Source of the DNA: Phycisphaerae bacterium
Lineage (GTDB): Bacteria > Planctomycetota > Phycisphaerae > UBA1845 > CAIVHJ01
Direction: 5' to 3'
Length of the DNA stretch: 64,000 nt
Assembly (NCBI GenBank): GCA_022072405.1
Contig: JAJVHX010000011.1
Span: 209,416-273,415, forward strand
Position numbers and translations under genes: made by a program
Part shown: positions 26,073 through 36,099 of the stretch, piece by piece
How positions within the stretch are numbered: the first letter of the stretch is position 1
How the letters are laid out: every line of letters starts with the position of its first letter
The notes under the pieces: generated by a model
Told to the model about the DNA's origin: nothing
The model's input: only the letters and a program-made list of their open reading frames with translations
Database searches by the model: none

Positions 26073-29000
26073 TCATGCGACCGCTGAAGCGACTTCGTCG
26101 CGATTCTGTTCAAAACGGACGCTGACCCGTCGGGAGACGCCCGGCTCCTGCATGGTGATACCGTACAGCGTGCCTGCCACCTGCATGGTCCGTTTGGAGT
26201 GGGTGATGATGATAAATTGCGACTGATCCAGAAATTCACGAACGATGGCGTTGAAGCGTTCGTTATTGGCTTCATCGAGGGCCGCGTCAACTTCATCCAG
26301 AAATACAAAAGGCGAGGGCTTGGCCCGGAAGATACTCATCAGCAGGGCGATGGCGGTCATCGTTTTTTCACCGCCCGACATCAACGAGATCGCCTGTAAT
26401 TCCTTGCCCGGAGGTTTGGCGAGTATTTCGATACCTGCTTCCAGGATGTCGGGGCAGGTGGGGTCGAGCACCAGATCGGCTTTTCCGCCCCCGAATAACT
26501 TGCGGAACATCTGTTGGAAGTGATCGCGGACCTGCTGGAATATGGCTGCGAACCGTTCGCGTGATTCGTCATTCAACCGGGTGATCAGCTCTTCCAGTTG
26601 CCGTCGGGAATCTTCGAGGTCCTGCCGCTGGGTATTGAGGAAAGTCAGCCGCTGCTCAAGCTCATCCTGTTCAGCGATGGCTTCGAGGTTGATATGGCCC
26701 AGTTTGCTGATCTTGTCGCGTAATTCCTGAATCTCGGTTTCCACGGCCGACCAGTCCTGCTCCTGTTCCTGAAAACTCTGATAGGCTGATTCCAGCTCGA
26801 TCTGCAGTTCTTCACGGACCCGCAGGCAGAGTTCATCCTGGCGGAGCGACGCTTCCTGAAGCTTCATCTGCAGCTGATGGATCAGCTCTTCCTGCTGATG
26901 CAGTTCCTGGCGTAAACACTTGCTTTGTTCAGCCAGTTGTTCACGTACGAAGCGTTGTTCCTCTCGCTGGCGACGCCAGGCGGTATCCTGCTGTTCATGA
27001 GCAGCCAGCTCGCCTTCCAGCCGGACCAATTCCTGTCGCGTCGCCATGATGGCATCCGCCGCCTGTTGTAGACGCTGCTGACACTGGACGATCTGCTCCA
27101 CCTGTTGTTGCGAATTTTGACGGGTGTTATCCAGGGATTGCTGCAGCGCATGAATGTTATTCAGCGTGGCTGATTTTTTTTCCGCCAGTTTGCCGGCTTC
27201 GACCCGCGCCGTGGTCAGTCGTTCGGAGAGGGCCTGTCGCTCCTGGGCCAACTGATCCAGCTGCAGACGGTAGGAAGTGATCACGGTCTCGCGATCCACA
27301 TTCCGTTGCTGGAGGGCTTCAAGCGATTCGCGGTGGCGGCGGGTTTCCTCGACTGCCGCGGTGATCTGGCCTTCCAGCAGCTGTACCTCACCGGTGATCA
27401 GGGGTTGCTCGCGGGTCAGCCGTTGAATCGCTTCCTGAGCATGTTGTAATTCGGCCTGGCTCTGGGCCCGCACCGTGTGATTCTGATAGATCGCATTGCG
27501 TAACTCATGGATCAATTGCTCGAGATGTTCGGCAGCGGTGGTCAGTTGCTGAGCCTGATCCTGGTGCTCGTTGATCTGCTGATCCAGTTGGCGGAGCTGT
27601 CGATTGACATCGCGTAACCGGCTCTTGCGTGAAATCAGTCCGGTGCGCGCTGATTTTGGACCCAGGGTAATCTGCCCTCGACTATCCACGATGGTACCGT
27701 CCCGGGTGATGAATTGATGGTTCTGCGTATCCTGGGTGGAGAGCTGTAATGCGGTCGCCAGTGAATCAACAATAATGGTGCGACCGAGCAGATATTTCGC
27801 CAGGTACTCCAGTGGTTCGGGATATTTCACCAGGTCCAATGCCCGGGCTACAAAACCGGTAGCCCCCGAGTAACTCGGCCCGTTCATGACCGGACCGAGA
27901 CGATCCAGACAGATCAGGTGCAAGCGGCCTTTCAGCGTGCCCAGCTCACCATTGAGTGCCAGAAATCGTTCGCTGTCCGCGATGACCAGATGCTGGGCCC
28001 AGTATTCGAGTGCGGACTCTATCAGTTGAGCATGTTCCAGGTCGGTCGAAAAGATATCCGCCACCATGCCGATAATCGATTGCAGCCGGTGATTGTCCGG
28101 TTCAGCAGTACGTCGATGTAGAAGGTCGCGGACGGCCTGGTCCACACCTTCCATCTTGTTCTCGAGATCCTGCAGTAGCTGTTGTTCAGAGCGTAAACCG
28201 CTCCGCTCCGCCTTCATCGTCATCAATTCATCGCCGACCACGTGGCGTTGCCGCTTCAGTCGATCCAGTTCCTGTAATTTTTCCTCCAGCCGGTGCTGTT
28301 CCCGGCCGGTCAACTCGTCCACCTGCTGCAGGTGATCCTGGGCGACGGCTTTTCGGTGCAGTAATTCCTCCAGTTGGACACTGATCTGGCTGTCTCGATC
28401 AACCAACTGGCTGATTTTCTGCCGCAACGTGTTTTGTGTCAGGTCCAGCTCAGTCAGGCGATTTTTCTGTTCAGCACTATCGCGCAACAGATCGATGATT
28501 CCGCTTTTTTCATCTTCCAGGGTGGCTTGCAGTTGAACGATCTGGCGGGAGAGCAACTGATCTTCCGCCAACAGGGCCTGGGCTTGTTCCGCCTGCTGCC
28601 GACTTTCGGTTTCCAGGGTGGGCAGTTTCTCCTGTTCAACCTGCAGTGAAGCTTCCAGCTTTTGCAGCCGCTCCAGCTCCTGAGCCGCCTGTTGGCGATA
28701 AGTCTCCAGCATTTCCTTCTGTTCGAACTGCCGATGTTCGTTCTGCCGGATGCGTTCCTGCAGGGTGGTGATCTGGGCCTGCAACTGCGAAGCTTGCTGC
28801 TGGTGTTGTTCGATGGTCTGGTCCAGATGCAGCAATTCTGTTTCCAACCGGGCGATATCAGCATCCTGCTGCGCGAAGCGGCTGTTGATAGCTATGCAGT
28901 GGTCCGACAGGGCGGTTTGTTCCTGCTGCAGACGCTGGTGGGTCTGGTTAAGGCGATGAAATTCCGCCAGGGCGAACGAGGCTCGCAGTTCGCGATAGCG

Positions 29001-29660
29001 CTGATCATATTCCTGGAATTTCCGGGCGCGGCCGGCCTGAATACGCACACCGCGCAACCGCCGATCCAGTTCATCGATAATGTCCTGGGCCCGCAGCAGA
29101 TTCTGCTGGGTTCGTTCGAGCTTACGCTCCGCCTCCCGCCGGCGAACTTTGTATTTGCTGACCCCGGCGGCTTCTTCGAATATCAGGCGGCGTTCCTGAG
29201 GGTTGGATTTGAGCAGAATATCCACCCGTCCCTGTTCAATCACCGAATAAGCATCGACCCCCACGCCGGTATCGAGAAACAGTTCGCGGACATCCTTCAG
29301 TCGGCAGGGTTGCAGGTTGAGCAGGTATTCGCTCTCACCGCTGCGGAACAGGCGACGGGAGACAGCCACCTCGAGCTGTTCCACCGCCAGAGTCCGATCG
29401 GAATTGTCGAAAATCAGATCGACCTGGGCGCAGCCGCTGCTTTTGCGGCTGCTGGAGCCGTTGAAGATCATGTCCATCATCTGATCGCCGCGCAGGCTTT
29501 TGGCCGACTGTTCGCCCAGCACCCATTTCACGGCGTCCACCACGTTGCTCTTGCCGCAGCCATTCGGGCCGACAATACAGGTGATGCCCGCGTCGAAATC
29601 AAACTCGGTCTTATCGGGAAAACTTTTGAATCCGCTCAGGATGACTTTCTTGAGGATCAT
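26073..29660 (-). CDS. smc: chromosome segregation ATPase SMC
   Basis: A 1195-residue SMC protein, full length for the family. It forms a dimeric ring that organises and segregates the chromosome with ScpA and ScpB. The N-terminal head has Walker A GPNGCGKSNVVDAVKWVLGE; two long coiled-coil arms rich in Gln, Glu and Leu flank a hinge at roughly residues 500-660 (HRLQSIIGMVADIF ... GRTIIVDSLATALQL ... RDGTIVDSRGQI); the C-terminal head has the ABC signature SLMSGGEKTMTAIALL and Walker B PFVFLDEVDAALDEAN. The ATG at 29660 gives the family N-terminus (MILKKVILSGFKSFPDKT); the frame extends back to a TTG at 29687. scpA and scpB are not nearby. Confidence 0.97.
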   Translation of the reverse strand: MILKKVILSGFKSFPDKTEFDFDAGITCIVGPNGCGKSNVVDAVKWVLGEQSAKSLRGDQMMDMIFNGSSSRKSSGCAQVDLIFDNSDRTLAVEQLEVAVSRRLFRSGESEYLLNLQPCRLKDVRELFLDTGVGVDAYSVIEQGRVDILLKSNPQERRLIFEEAAGVSKYKVRRREAERKLERTQQNLLRAQDIIDELDRRLRGVRIQAGRARKFQEYDQRYRELRASFALAEFHRLNQTHQRLQQEQTALSDHCIAINSRFAQQDADIARLETELLHLDQTIEQHQQQASQLQAQITTLQERIRQNEHRQFEQKEMLETYRQQAAQELERLQKLEASLQVEQEKLPTLETESRQQAEQAQALLAEDQLLSRQIVQLQATLEDEKSGIIDLLRDSAEQKNRLTELDLTQNTLRQKISQLVDRDSQISVQLEELLHRKAVAQDHLQQVDELTGREQHRLEEKLQELDRLKRQRHVVGDELMTMKAERSGLRSEQQLLQDLENKMEGVDQAVRDLLHRRTAEPDNHRLQSIIGMVADIFSTDLEHAQLIESALEYWAQHLVIADSERFLALNGELGTLKGRLHLICLDRLGPVMNGPSYSGATGFVARALDLVKYPEPLEYLAKYLLGRTIIVDSLATALQLSTQDTQNHQFITRDGTIVDSRGQITLGPKSARTGLISRKSRLRDVNRQLRQLDQQINEHQDQAQQLTTAAEHLEQLIHELRNAIYQNHTVRAQSQAELQHAQEAIQRLTREQPLITGEVQLLEGQITAAVEETRRHRESLEALQQRNVDRETVITSYRLQLDQLAQERQALSERLTTARVEAGKLAEKKSATLNNIHALQQSLDNTRQNSQQQVEQIVQCQQRLQQAADAIMATRQELVRLEGELAAHEQQDTAWRRQREEQRFVREQLAEQSKCLRQELHQQEELIHQLQMKLQEASLRQDELCLRVREELQIELESAYQSFQEQEQDWSAVETEIQELRDKISKLGHINLEAIAEQDELEQRLTFLNTQRQDLEDSRRQLEELITRLNDESRERFAAIFQQVRDHFQQMFRKLFGGGKADLVLDPTCPDILEAGIEILAKPPGKELQAISLMSGGEKTMTAIALLMSIFRAKPSPFVFLDEVDAALDEANNERFNAIVREFLDQSQFIIITHSKRTMQVAGTLYGITMQEPGVSRRVSVRFEQNRDEVASAVA

Positions 29661-29913
29661 GCGTTGGGGAAACCTCCCTGTTTCCAAGGCTGGCCGTCCG
29701 TCCCGGACGTTATGGTCAATGTTGCCGTCGCGCCCGCCGGCTGATCATCGACTCGGGGAGTGTAACATATTATCCCAACTGACAGCAATGGTTTTATCGT
29801 CCAAAGCATCGCTTCTTCCGCATGATTAGCTGTTCGTGCAGTATGTTCAAACCTGGGTTAAGCTGAAAAATCCCCGAACAATTCTCGCGATAAACCGGGT
29901 GAGTGATCTGGTA

Positions 29914-31680
29914 TTACAATTCTGATTCCGGGCGGCCGAGGCGACGTTGTGAAGTGCCGATCATTTCCAGCGCCGAAACACGTTCCAGGCGGAAGGCGGC
30001 AGCCAGGGTCGAGTTTTCGCATAATGACGCCAGCACTTCGAGCAACTGATTGTAAGTCAGCCCCAGTCCGGAAACCTGGCCAAATTTGTCTTCGTCTGCT
30101 TTTTGCCCGAGCAGTTTGATCAGAGCATAAGTATCCAGCGGCACTTCCACAGTGGGAGAGGTTCGACCGCCGGGAGTGGTGCGCAGAAGGGCGATCTGAT
30201 CGGACCCGGCTTCGGCGTTAATGGTGACGACATTATGCGGGTGAATGTAAAAGACCGGTGTGCGGATCGGTACCTGGCCGATGACGTACAATCGCGCCTG
30301 GCCCTCTACCTGCGCGGAGATGATCGGCTGCTGGGTACTGATCGGCAGATATTCCAGCGTAAATTGTTGGCCCAGTTCCTCATTCATCACATCTAGATCC
30401 TGATGTTCCACCAGACCCTTCAGGGCTTGTACACGAACGCGCGGATCCAGATCGGAAGCTGCCAGCTCGTACAGGGTTTCGGCGGCCTGGGGAGCGGACA
30501 CCGCCCGGCCAAGCTCCTGGATCGCTTCCAACTGGAAGTTGCTGTCGGGATTTTTCGCGTGTTCACGCAGCACATTAACAGCCAGTCGATCCTCCAAACG
30601 CAATCCTGCACGGGAGGCATAGAAATGGACGTGTGGGCGGGGGTGGGTATAGAGATTGCGCAATATGGGCTTGATGGATTTGCCCAGACCTTCCAACGCC
30701 AATGAGATATTGTCGTGCGGGGCATCCAGATCGGTCAGTTCATCCGCCAATCGGCGGGCTTGTTGTTCGGAAAAGGCCGGATCGTCACTGAGATAGAGAT
30801 GGCGAACCAGAGCCAGGAATTCCGCCTCCATACCCAGGTAACTGTCAGGTATATGCAGCTTGACGAAGGCTGGTGATTCGGCGGTAGCGATTTTATCGGT
30901 TCCACCAAAACGGTTATTGATGCGATTTTGAATACGAATGGCCAGAGCGTAGGAGGGCGAATTCAGTACCAGACCAACCCGTCGATCTTCCAGATTCAGC
31001 CCGCCACCAATCACTTTACCCAATCGTAAATTGCGATCATCAACGGGTTTCTCCGGGTTGGCGTTGAACGGATTGATAAACACCGGTCCGGAACCGCGAG
31101 CCAGTATTTTGCCTTCCTGGACCAGTTCTTCGCCCACCATACGGAATAGACGCAACTCGCAGGTATAGAGGAAGCCGCCTTCGATCGAGCTGGTTTCTGT
31201 TCCCGGCAGCGCTTGAACGGTCAGATCGAATCGCGTGCCGCGAAGTGCAGCCGATGGGATACTACCCTGCACCAGCACTACGGCTGTATCAGGTGAACCG
31301 ACCATTTTTTCAGGAGAAAGATCTTCCAATCCCAGCCGAGAATCACCAAAACCATATTTTCGAATGTCCTTGAGCAGTCGCGAACGAACCGCATCGGGAC
31401 AAGTGCGCGAACCGCGGCCATCCAGCCCGACGACCAGTCCGTAACCCCGGACACGCATGGCCTGCAGACCCTGAATCTGTATCTGTTCACCAATCGTGCC
31501 GCGCGTCGCCGCAGAATTGGCCAGTCGATCGAGTGATTGACGATATTCAGATGAGGGGGCAGACGGTGCTTCGGTAGTTTTCTCGCGCCGTGACCATCCT
31601 TCACACCCACTGATCAGGAGCACGATACACAACCAGAGAACATTGCATACTTTCGATTTGGGTAGCAGTGTCATTTTCAT
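29914..31680 (-). CDS. FlgI-like lipoprotein with HEAT-type repeats
   Basis: A 588-residue predicted lipoprotein (lipobox LLISGC at about residue 26). Residues about 65-290 match the flagellar P-ring protein FlgI: IQIQGLQAMRVRGYGLVVGLDGRGSR-type sequence, TAVVLVQGSIPSAALRGTRFDLTVQAL, and SIEGGFLYTCEL ... GPVFINPF. FlgI normally has a cleaved signal peptide, about 360 residues, and sits in a flagellar operon. This one is lipidated, carries helical repeats at about 390-450 (EAIQELGRAV, AAETLYELAASDLDPRVRVQAL), has a further beta-rich C-terminal region, and has no flagellar neighbour. It may be a ring-forming or envelope protein of non-flagellar function. AGGA precedes the ATG. Confidence 0.75.
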   Translation of the reverse strand: MKMTLLPKSKVCNVLWLCIVLLISGCEGWSRREKTTEAPSAPSSEYRQSLDRLANSAATRGTIGEQIQIQGLQAMRVRGYGLVVGLDGRGSRTCPDAVRSRLLKDIRKYGFGDSRLGLEDLSPEKMVGSPDTAVVLVQGSIPSAALRGTRFDLTVQALPGTETSSIEGGFLYTCELRLFRMVGEELVQEGKILARGSGPVFINPFNANPEKPVDDRNLRLGKVIGGGLNLEDRRVGLVLNSPSYALAIRIQNRINNRFGGTDKIATAESPAFVKLHIPDSYLGMEAEFLALVRHLYLSDDPAFSEQQARRLADELTDLDAPHDNISLALEGLGKSIKPILRNLYTHPRPHVHFYASRAGLRLEDRLAVNVLREHAKNPDSNFQLEAIQELGRAVSAPQAAETLYELAASDLDPRVRVQALKGLVEHQDLDVMNEELGQQFTLEYLPISTQQPIISAQVEGQARLYVIGQVPIRTPVFYIHPHNVVTINAEAGSDQIALLRTTPGGRTSPTVEVPLDTYALIKLLGQKADEDKFGQVSGLGLTYNQLLEVLASLCENSTLAAAFRLERVSALEMIGTSQRRLGRPESEL

Positions 31681-31743
31681 GCACAGGTCCTATATCAGGG
31701 ATGAAAAACTTAAGTATATGTATGGTATGCGATTAGAGCAAGA

Positions 31744-34700
31744 CTAATTTGGTGATGTTCCTTTTGTTGCCTGATCCTTCCAACCCACCCATCCCTCTGC
31801 TTCCTGTGTCAACAACAGATGATCATAGAGCCAGACCTGCATCGGGTGAGGCATCGGGCCTACCTGTTGTCCGTGCTGTTGCAAGTCGAGCTGACGATCC
31901 AGCTGCACGGGTCGATGTTCGAAGAAGGCCCAGTGATTAAGTTGATCCTGATCTGGTTGCCGGATCATCACCACCAGCCAATCAGCGGCCAGGGCGGCCC
32001 AGTCCAGAAAACAATTTTCCGGCATCTGCAGCACACCCAGCAGCCGGCCATTATAGGGATCAAGGCTCAGAATCCGTCGATTATCCAGGGCATAGAGTTC
32101 ATCCGGACCATCCAGTACGTGCACCAATGCCGGTCGCCTGCCGATCGGGGCGGATCGCCACATCTCTTCACCATCATGCAGGCTGAGCTTGCTCAGATGC
32201 AGGCCATCCAGCGTCAACACAATGCCATCAAGCCCCACAGACAGGGACTGATGAACGAAATCCTTTCCCAAGGTCTTCTGCCATTCAATCGTTCCATTCC
32301 AGGGATTCAGAGCCAGGCATTTTTGTCCGCAGAGCAGCAGAACCAGCCCAACTGGTGTCGGGCGAATCTCTACGATCGGTTCGGAGAACGTCAGCGCTAT
32401 GCGATGTAATACCTCGCCATTGGCGGCGTTGATCACCACCAGCCGCTGGAGTTGATTTTCGACTGAGCGATAGATGAGGTGATAATCATCCAGGCTAACG
32501 GCTTGCTGCGGTAGGTCCGCCAGTTGTCGCTGCCAGAGGGATACGCCCCGGGAAATATCCCAGGCCACTGCCTCGCCATCACTGCGTAAACTCACCAGTA
32601 CATCATCCTGCAACACATGAGTCAGCCAATATGGAAATTGTTCCCAGTCGGTATTCGGCGCATTGGCCAGTGCGGGCCATTCGCCATACGACCAGAGCAG
32701 CGATCCGTCATTGGGTTGCAGGGCCTGCACCTGATAACGATTAGCCAGGATGATGGCTCCCTGGAGATTGGCCAGCAGACGCGGTGTCTCTCCTGCGGGT
32801 AACTGCACCGACCAGGCGGATTGACCATCTGCGGCACGATAGCAGGTAAGTTGCTGTTTACGCAGAATCAGAATTCGCGACCAGTCCGCCTGGGCATGAT
32901 TGATAAAATCGGCCGTCAGCAGTTGATCGCCTTCCTCTCGGAGTATAGTCCACGCGCGAGCCAGCGGCGGTTGCATAGCGGGTAAACGGCGGCGGGAGGG
33001 TACGCCTCCGCGTATCAGATCATCGAGACAGTTGCGCAGTGATTGCTGGTTTCCCTGAGTCGTGACCTGAGCCTGCGGGAATAATTGTGTACCGCGACTC
33101 AGCCATTGATAGGCCAGATCACGCCGATCCGCCAGCACATAACACTCCGCCAACCAGAGCATCGCCTGGGGTTGATCTATCTCTGCGGGATATTGCAACA
33201 GGGCCCGGTAGTAATATTGAGCCGCCTGAATCGGCTGGGTGTCGCGCAGCCACTGTGCTCGATTCAGCAGCGCCTTGGGCGCCGCCAGACTGTTGGGATA
33301 TTGCTCGATCACCTGATCCAGGCGCGGTGAATCATGACTCTGCAGCCCAGCCAGCAAAATGCCATCCGCCTGCTCATCCAGCGTGCGATAAACCTCCCGA
33401 CCCTGCTGCTCGATCAACTGCTGGATGGCTTCGCGACAGGCCCGACGCGCCGTCAGGGGTTCTGTCCCGCCGGTCGGCCAGGGCTGATCATGCAAAGAGC
33501 GATCACTAAGCACCTGCTGGTAGACGCGAACGGCGGTGACGGGTTGCTGATCGTCCTGGTAAAGCTGGGCCAACCGAGCTTTTTGTTGCACCGCACCGGC
33601 GGGATCAGGCGCCCAGTTGCCGGCGAGAATCAACAATTGAGTCGCCATCGCGCGATCGGGTGGATCCAGATGCAGATAGCTGTCGCTGAAATCCAGGAGG
33701 TCGCGGAACAGGCGACTGCGAAATTCATCCGTGGTATTGCCGGACGGTGCCATAGCCCGTTGCACGGTGGTTTGAACCATGGTCCAGCCCTGAGCCAGAT
33801 CGGCGGTTTTCTGTTCGCCGGGGGGCTGAGTTGCGGCTGTTCGATAAATCACCTCGGCGAAGCGCAGCGCCGGCCAGGGGTCATCCGGCTGGGCATCCAT
33901 CTCCGCCTGCATCCGGTCAAAAACCTTCCGTCGGATGCCGTACATCGTCAGGTGATCATTCCCGGCAATCAGCAGGTGCTCCCCTACAGGAATAACATTG
34001 CCGGCTTCTTCGATGCTGCTCCAGGGGACGATCAGTTTTCGCTCGCCCTCCAGCGAATAGGAGAACAGACCCAGATCGGTTGAAACAATAATGGCTGAAC
34101 TGGTCAGCAGCGGTCGGCCCATTAAGTGTTCACTATCCAGCGGTTGGGACCAGAGCATCTGCCCGCTGGTCAGTGACCAGGCCCAGACGGTATCGCCGGC
34201 ACCATATAGCCGGCCATTCTGCCAGCCCAGTAGTGTACGCACATTCGCGAGTATACTCTTGTTGATGCTCTGCTGAATGGAGCCGGTCTCGAGATTCAGC
34301 AGTAGCAGATTATCACTGTCGAGGGGGATGATCGCGAGCTGTGCCGGAATCGATTCGTCCGTCGGACTAAGCTGGCTGGGTATCAAAATCGGCGGGTTGT
34401 AATCCCATGAACAGAGATTATTGAGAATGCTCTGCGACCAGACCGAGGTTTCATCACCAGTGGAATTAGTTTCATAAATGCGCAACCATTCCACCAGCCC
34501 GGTTACCGCATCGATACTGGCGATGGTGCCCAGTTGTGAAGCGACGATGATCCGTTGACCGAACTGGCTGATGATCGCCTGGGTCGGTCGTCGAAAACCG
34601 AATCCGCCGATAGATGAACTGCCCAGGTGAGTTTTCCAGCGTAAGGCACCCTGGCGATCGAAACACCACAGATACGCATCTTCAAAACCAAATGCTTTTC

Positions 34701-36099
34701 GCCGGCGGACCATGGTATATACGCCGGTGCCACTGACGAGGGGTGGGCCTTCAAAATACACTTCACGCGAATCTTCGCCGAATTCTTCCGGACTGACCTG
34801 CCAGCGATGCTCACCCGTAGTAGCTTCGACACAGAGCAGGGCAGATTGCCCCCTGCTGGTTTGATAGCCATAGTAGGTCAGCGGCTGGTGACCGATGACG
34901 GCAAATAGTTCGTGGCCCGTGACTGTCGTACCGAGCAGCATCGGTATGCTCTGATCACTCCAGACCTGCTCGCTGCCGCTTTCGGGCATAGGGGAGAGGT
35001 TCCATTCCAGCGTACCGCTGTCAGCCGCCAAAGCCCACAATCGGGAATGATCCTGAAAATACAAGCGCTGGCCGTCGCTCGCCGGGTACAATGCCAGGAA
35101 TTTGCCTTTCTGGCGGGCACTGCGAAAACTGCTGCTTTGCAATACACCTTCCGCACCGGTAATGGTGCTGGGGGCAAAATTCTGAAAGGTCCAGAGCGGG
35201 GCGGAGGGCATGGAAGACAGTTGTTCAAGGCGTTGCCGGGTCAGGTCGCCTCCCCAGGTCGGCCATTGGCCCGCGGTTCGCGGTTTAATGACATTTCTTT
35301 GCCATTGTTCGGCCTGCTCCAGCCATTCCGGTAATAACGTCTCAACGGTTTGTTTTTTCCCCAGCCACTCCATGGGGTAATCTTTCAGTTCCGGCCCATG
35401 TTGTTGCAGGATGGTGTCCACCGCCGATCGTTTTCCTGCGAGCGCCAGACTCATGACCAGCCGCGCGCTCCATTCTGTTCGTGAGGCCTGACGGTCGGGA
35501 TGGGTGCTTAAAAGCTGCTGATAAATTTCCGCAGCCAGTTCGAATTCACCTCTTTCCAGCCATAGCTGTGCCAGCATATTCGCGGTCTGTGTGGCGGCGG
35601 AAGTGCAGTAGTACTCTTCAATGACATTCATCAGTTGCGTCGGGTTACGGGTAGCGAGCGCATCGGCGGCTGCTTGTTCGGCGATTGATTCATAACGACT
35701 CCGGTAGGCAGCCAGGCCTTCCGCAGGCCAGGAGGCGATCAGTTCATTGATATAAAGTCGGATGCTGACATACAGCCCGGGTTCGCGGGCGATGACCTGA
35801 CGACCATGGAGTTTCAGCAGTTGTTCCAACTGGTCAAGCACCAGCGGCCATTGTCGGGCTTCTACCAGTTGCTGAATGTCCTTCAAGGATTCTTCGGCTT
35901 TGAAACTGTCGCTGACAAAAACATTCTGCGAGGTGGTGCCGGGCGGTTCATCAACCAGAGGCGGCTCCTGGGCTGAGACCTTTCCGGTGGGGATGAGCAG
36001 GATGACGATTATGATCGCCCGGAGCACGCTCCTGAGCTTTCGCCCTAATAAGGCAATAAACAGCCGATTCTGCAGAATGTGCTTCATGCCCAGATTCAT
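31744..36099 (-). CDS. large exported PQQ-type beta-propeller/TPR protein
   Basis: A 1451-residue protein with an N-terminal signal or anchor (about residues 20-44). Four zones can be read: TPR-like helices (about 50-240, QLWLERGEFELAAEIYQQLL), a first PQQ-type propeller (about 275-740, repeats such as GDTVWAWSLTSGQMLWSQ and LLLLNLETGSIQQ), a helical TPR zone (about 760-1080, including the KARLAQLYQDDQQPVTAVRVYQQVL pattern), and a second propeller (about 1090-1440, LTCYRAADGQSAWSV, KCLALNPWNGTIEWQ). No PQQ-dehydrogenase active site is evident, so the propellers probably serve for binding, as in BamB-like proteins. The ATG overlaps the stop of mtnP by four bases, suggesting coupling. Function unknown. 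Confidence 0.82.
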   Translation of the reverse strand: MNLGMKHILQNRLFIALLGRKLRSVLRAIIIVILLIPTGKVSAQEPPLVDEPPGTTSQNVFVSDSFKAEESLKDIQQLVEARQWPLVLDQLEQLLKLHGRQVIAREPGLYVSIRLYINELIASWPAEGLAAYRSRYESIAEQAAADALATRNPTQLMNVIEEYYCTSAATQTANMLAQLWLERGEFELAAEIYQQLLSTHPDRQASRTEWSARLVMSLALAGKRSAVDTILQQHGPELKDYPMEWLGKKQTVETLLPEWLEQAEQWQRNVIKPRTAGQWPTWGGDLTRQRLEQLSSMPSAPLWTFQNFAPSTITGAEGVLQSSSFRSARQKGKFLALYPASDGQRLYFQDHSRLWALAADSGTLEWNLSPMPESGSEQVWSDQSIPMLLGTTVTGHELFAVIGHQPLTYYGYQTSRGQSALLCVEATTGEHRWQVSPEEFGEDSREVYFEGPPLVSGTGVYTMVRRRKAFGFEDAYLWCFDRQGALRWKTHLGSSSIGGFGFRRPTQAIISQFGQRIIVASQLGTIASIDAVTGLVEWLRIYETNSTGDETSVWSQSILNNLCSWDYNPPILIPSQLSPTDESIPAQLAIIPLDSDNLLLLNLETGSIQQSINKSILANVRTLLGWQNGRLYGAGDTVWAWSLTSGQMLWSQPLDSEHLMGRPLLTSSAIIVSTDLGLFSYSLEGERKLIVPWSSIEEAGNVIPVGEHLLIAGNDHLTMYGIRRKVFDRMQAEMDAQPDDPWPALRFAEVIYRTAATQPPGEQKTADLAQGWTMVQTTVQRAMAPSGNTTDEFRSRLFRDLLDFSDSYLHLDPPDRAMATQLLILAGNWAPDPAGAVQQKARLAQLYQDDQQPVTAVRVYQQVLSDRSLHDQPWPTGGTEPLTARRACREAIQQLIEQQGREVYRTLDEQADGILLAGLQSHDSPRLDQVIEQYPNSLAAPKALLNRAQWLRDTQPIQAAQYYYRALLQYPAEIDQPQAMLWLAECYVLADRRDLAYQWLSRGTQLFPQAQVTTQGNQQSLRNCLDDLIRGGVPSRRRLPAMQPPLARAWTILREEGDQLLTADFINHAQADWSRILILRKQQLTCYRAADGQSAWSVQLPAGETPRLLANLQGAIILANRYQVQALQPNDGSLLWSYGEWPALANAPNTDWEQFPYWLTHVLQDDVLVSLRSDGEAVAWDISRGVSLWQRQLADLPQQAVSLDDYHLIYRSVENQLQRLVVINAANGEVLHRIALTFSEPIVEIRPTPVGLVLLLCGQKCLALNPWNGTIEWQKTLGKDFVHQSLSVGLDGIVLTLDGLHLSKLSLHDGEEMWRSAPIGRRPALVHVLDGPDELYALDNRRILSLDPYNGRLLGVLQMPENCFLDWAALAADWLVVMIRQPDQDQLNHWAFFEHRPVQLDRQLDLQQHGQQVGPMPHPMQVWLYDHLLLTQEAEGWVGWKDQATKGTSPN

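Noticed and set aside
28662..29744. 360-codon forward frame over the smc 5' end
   Set aside because: smc is certain in this interval; the forward frame is a codon-bias shadow.
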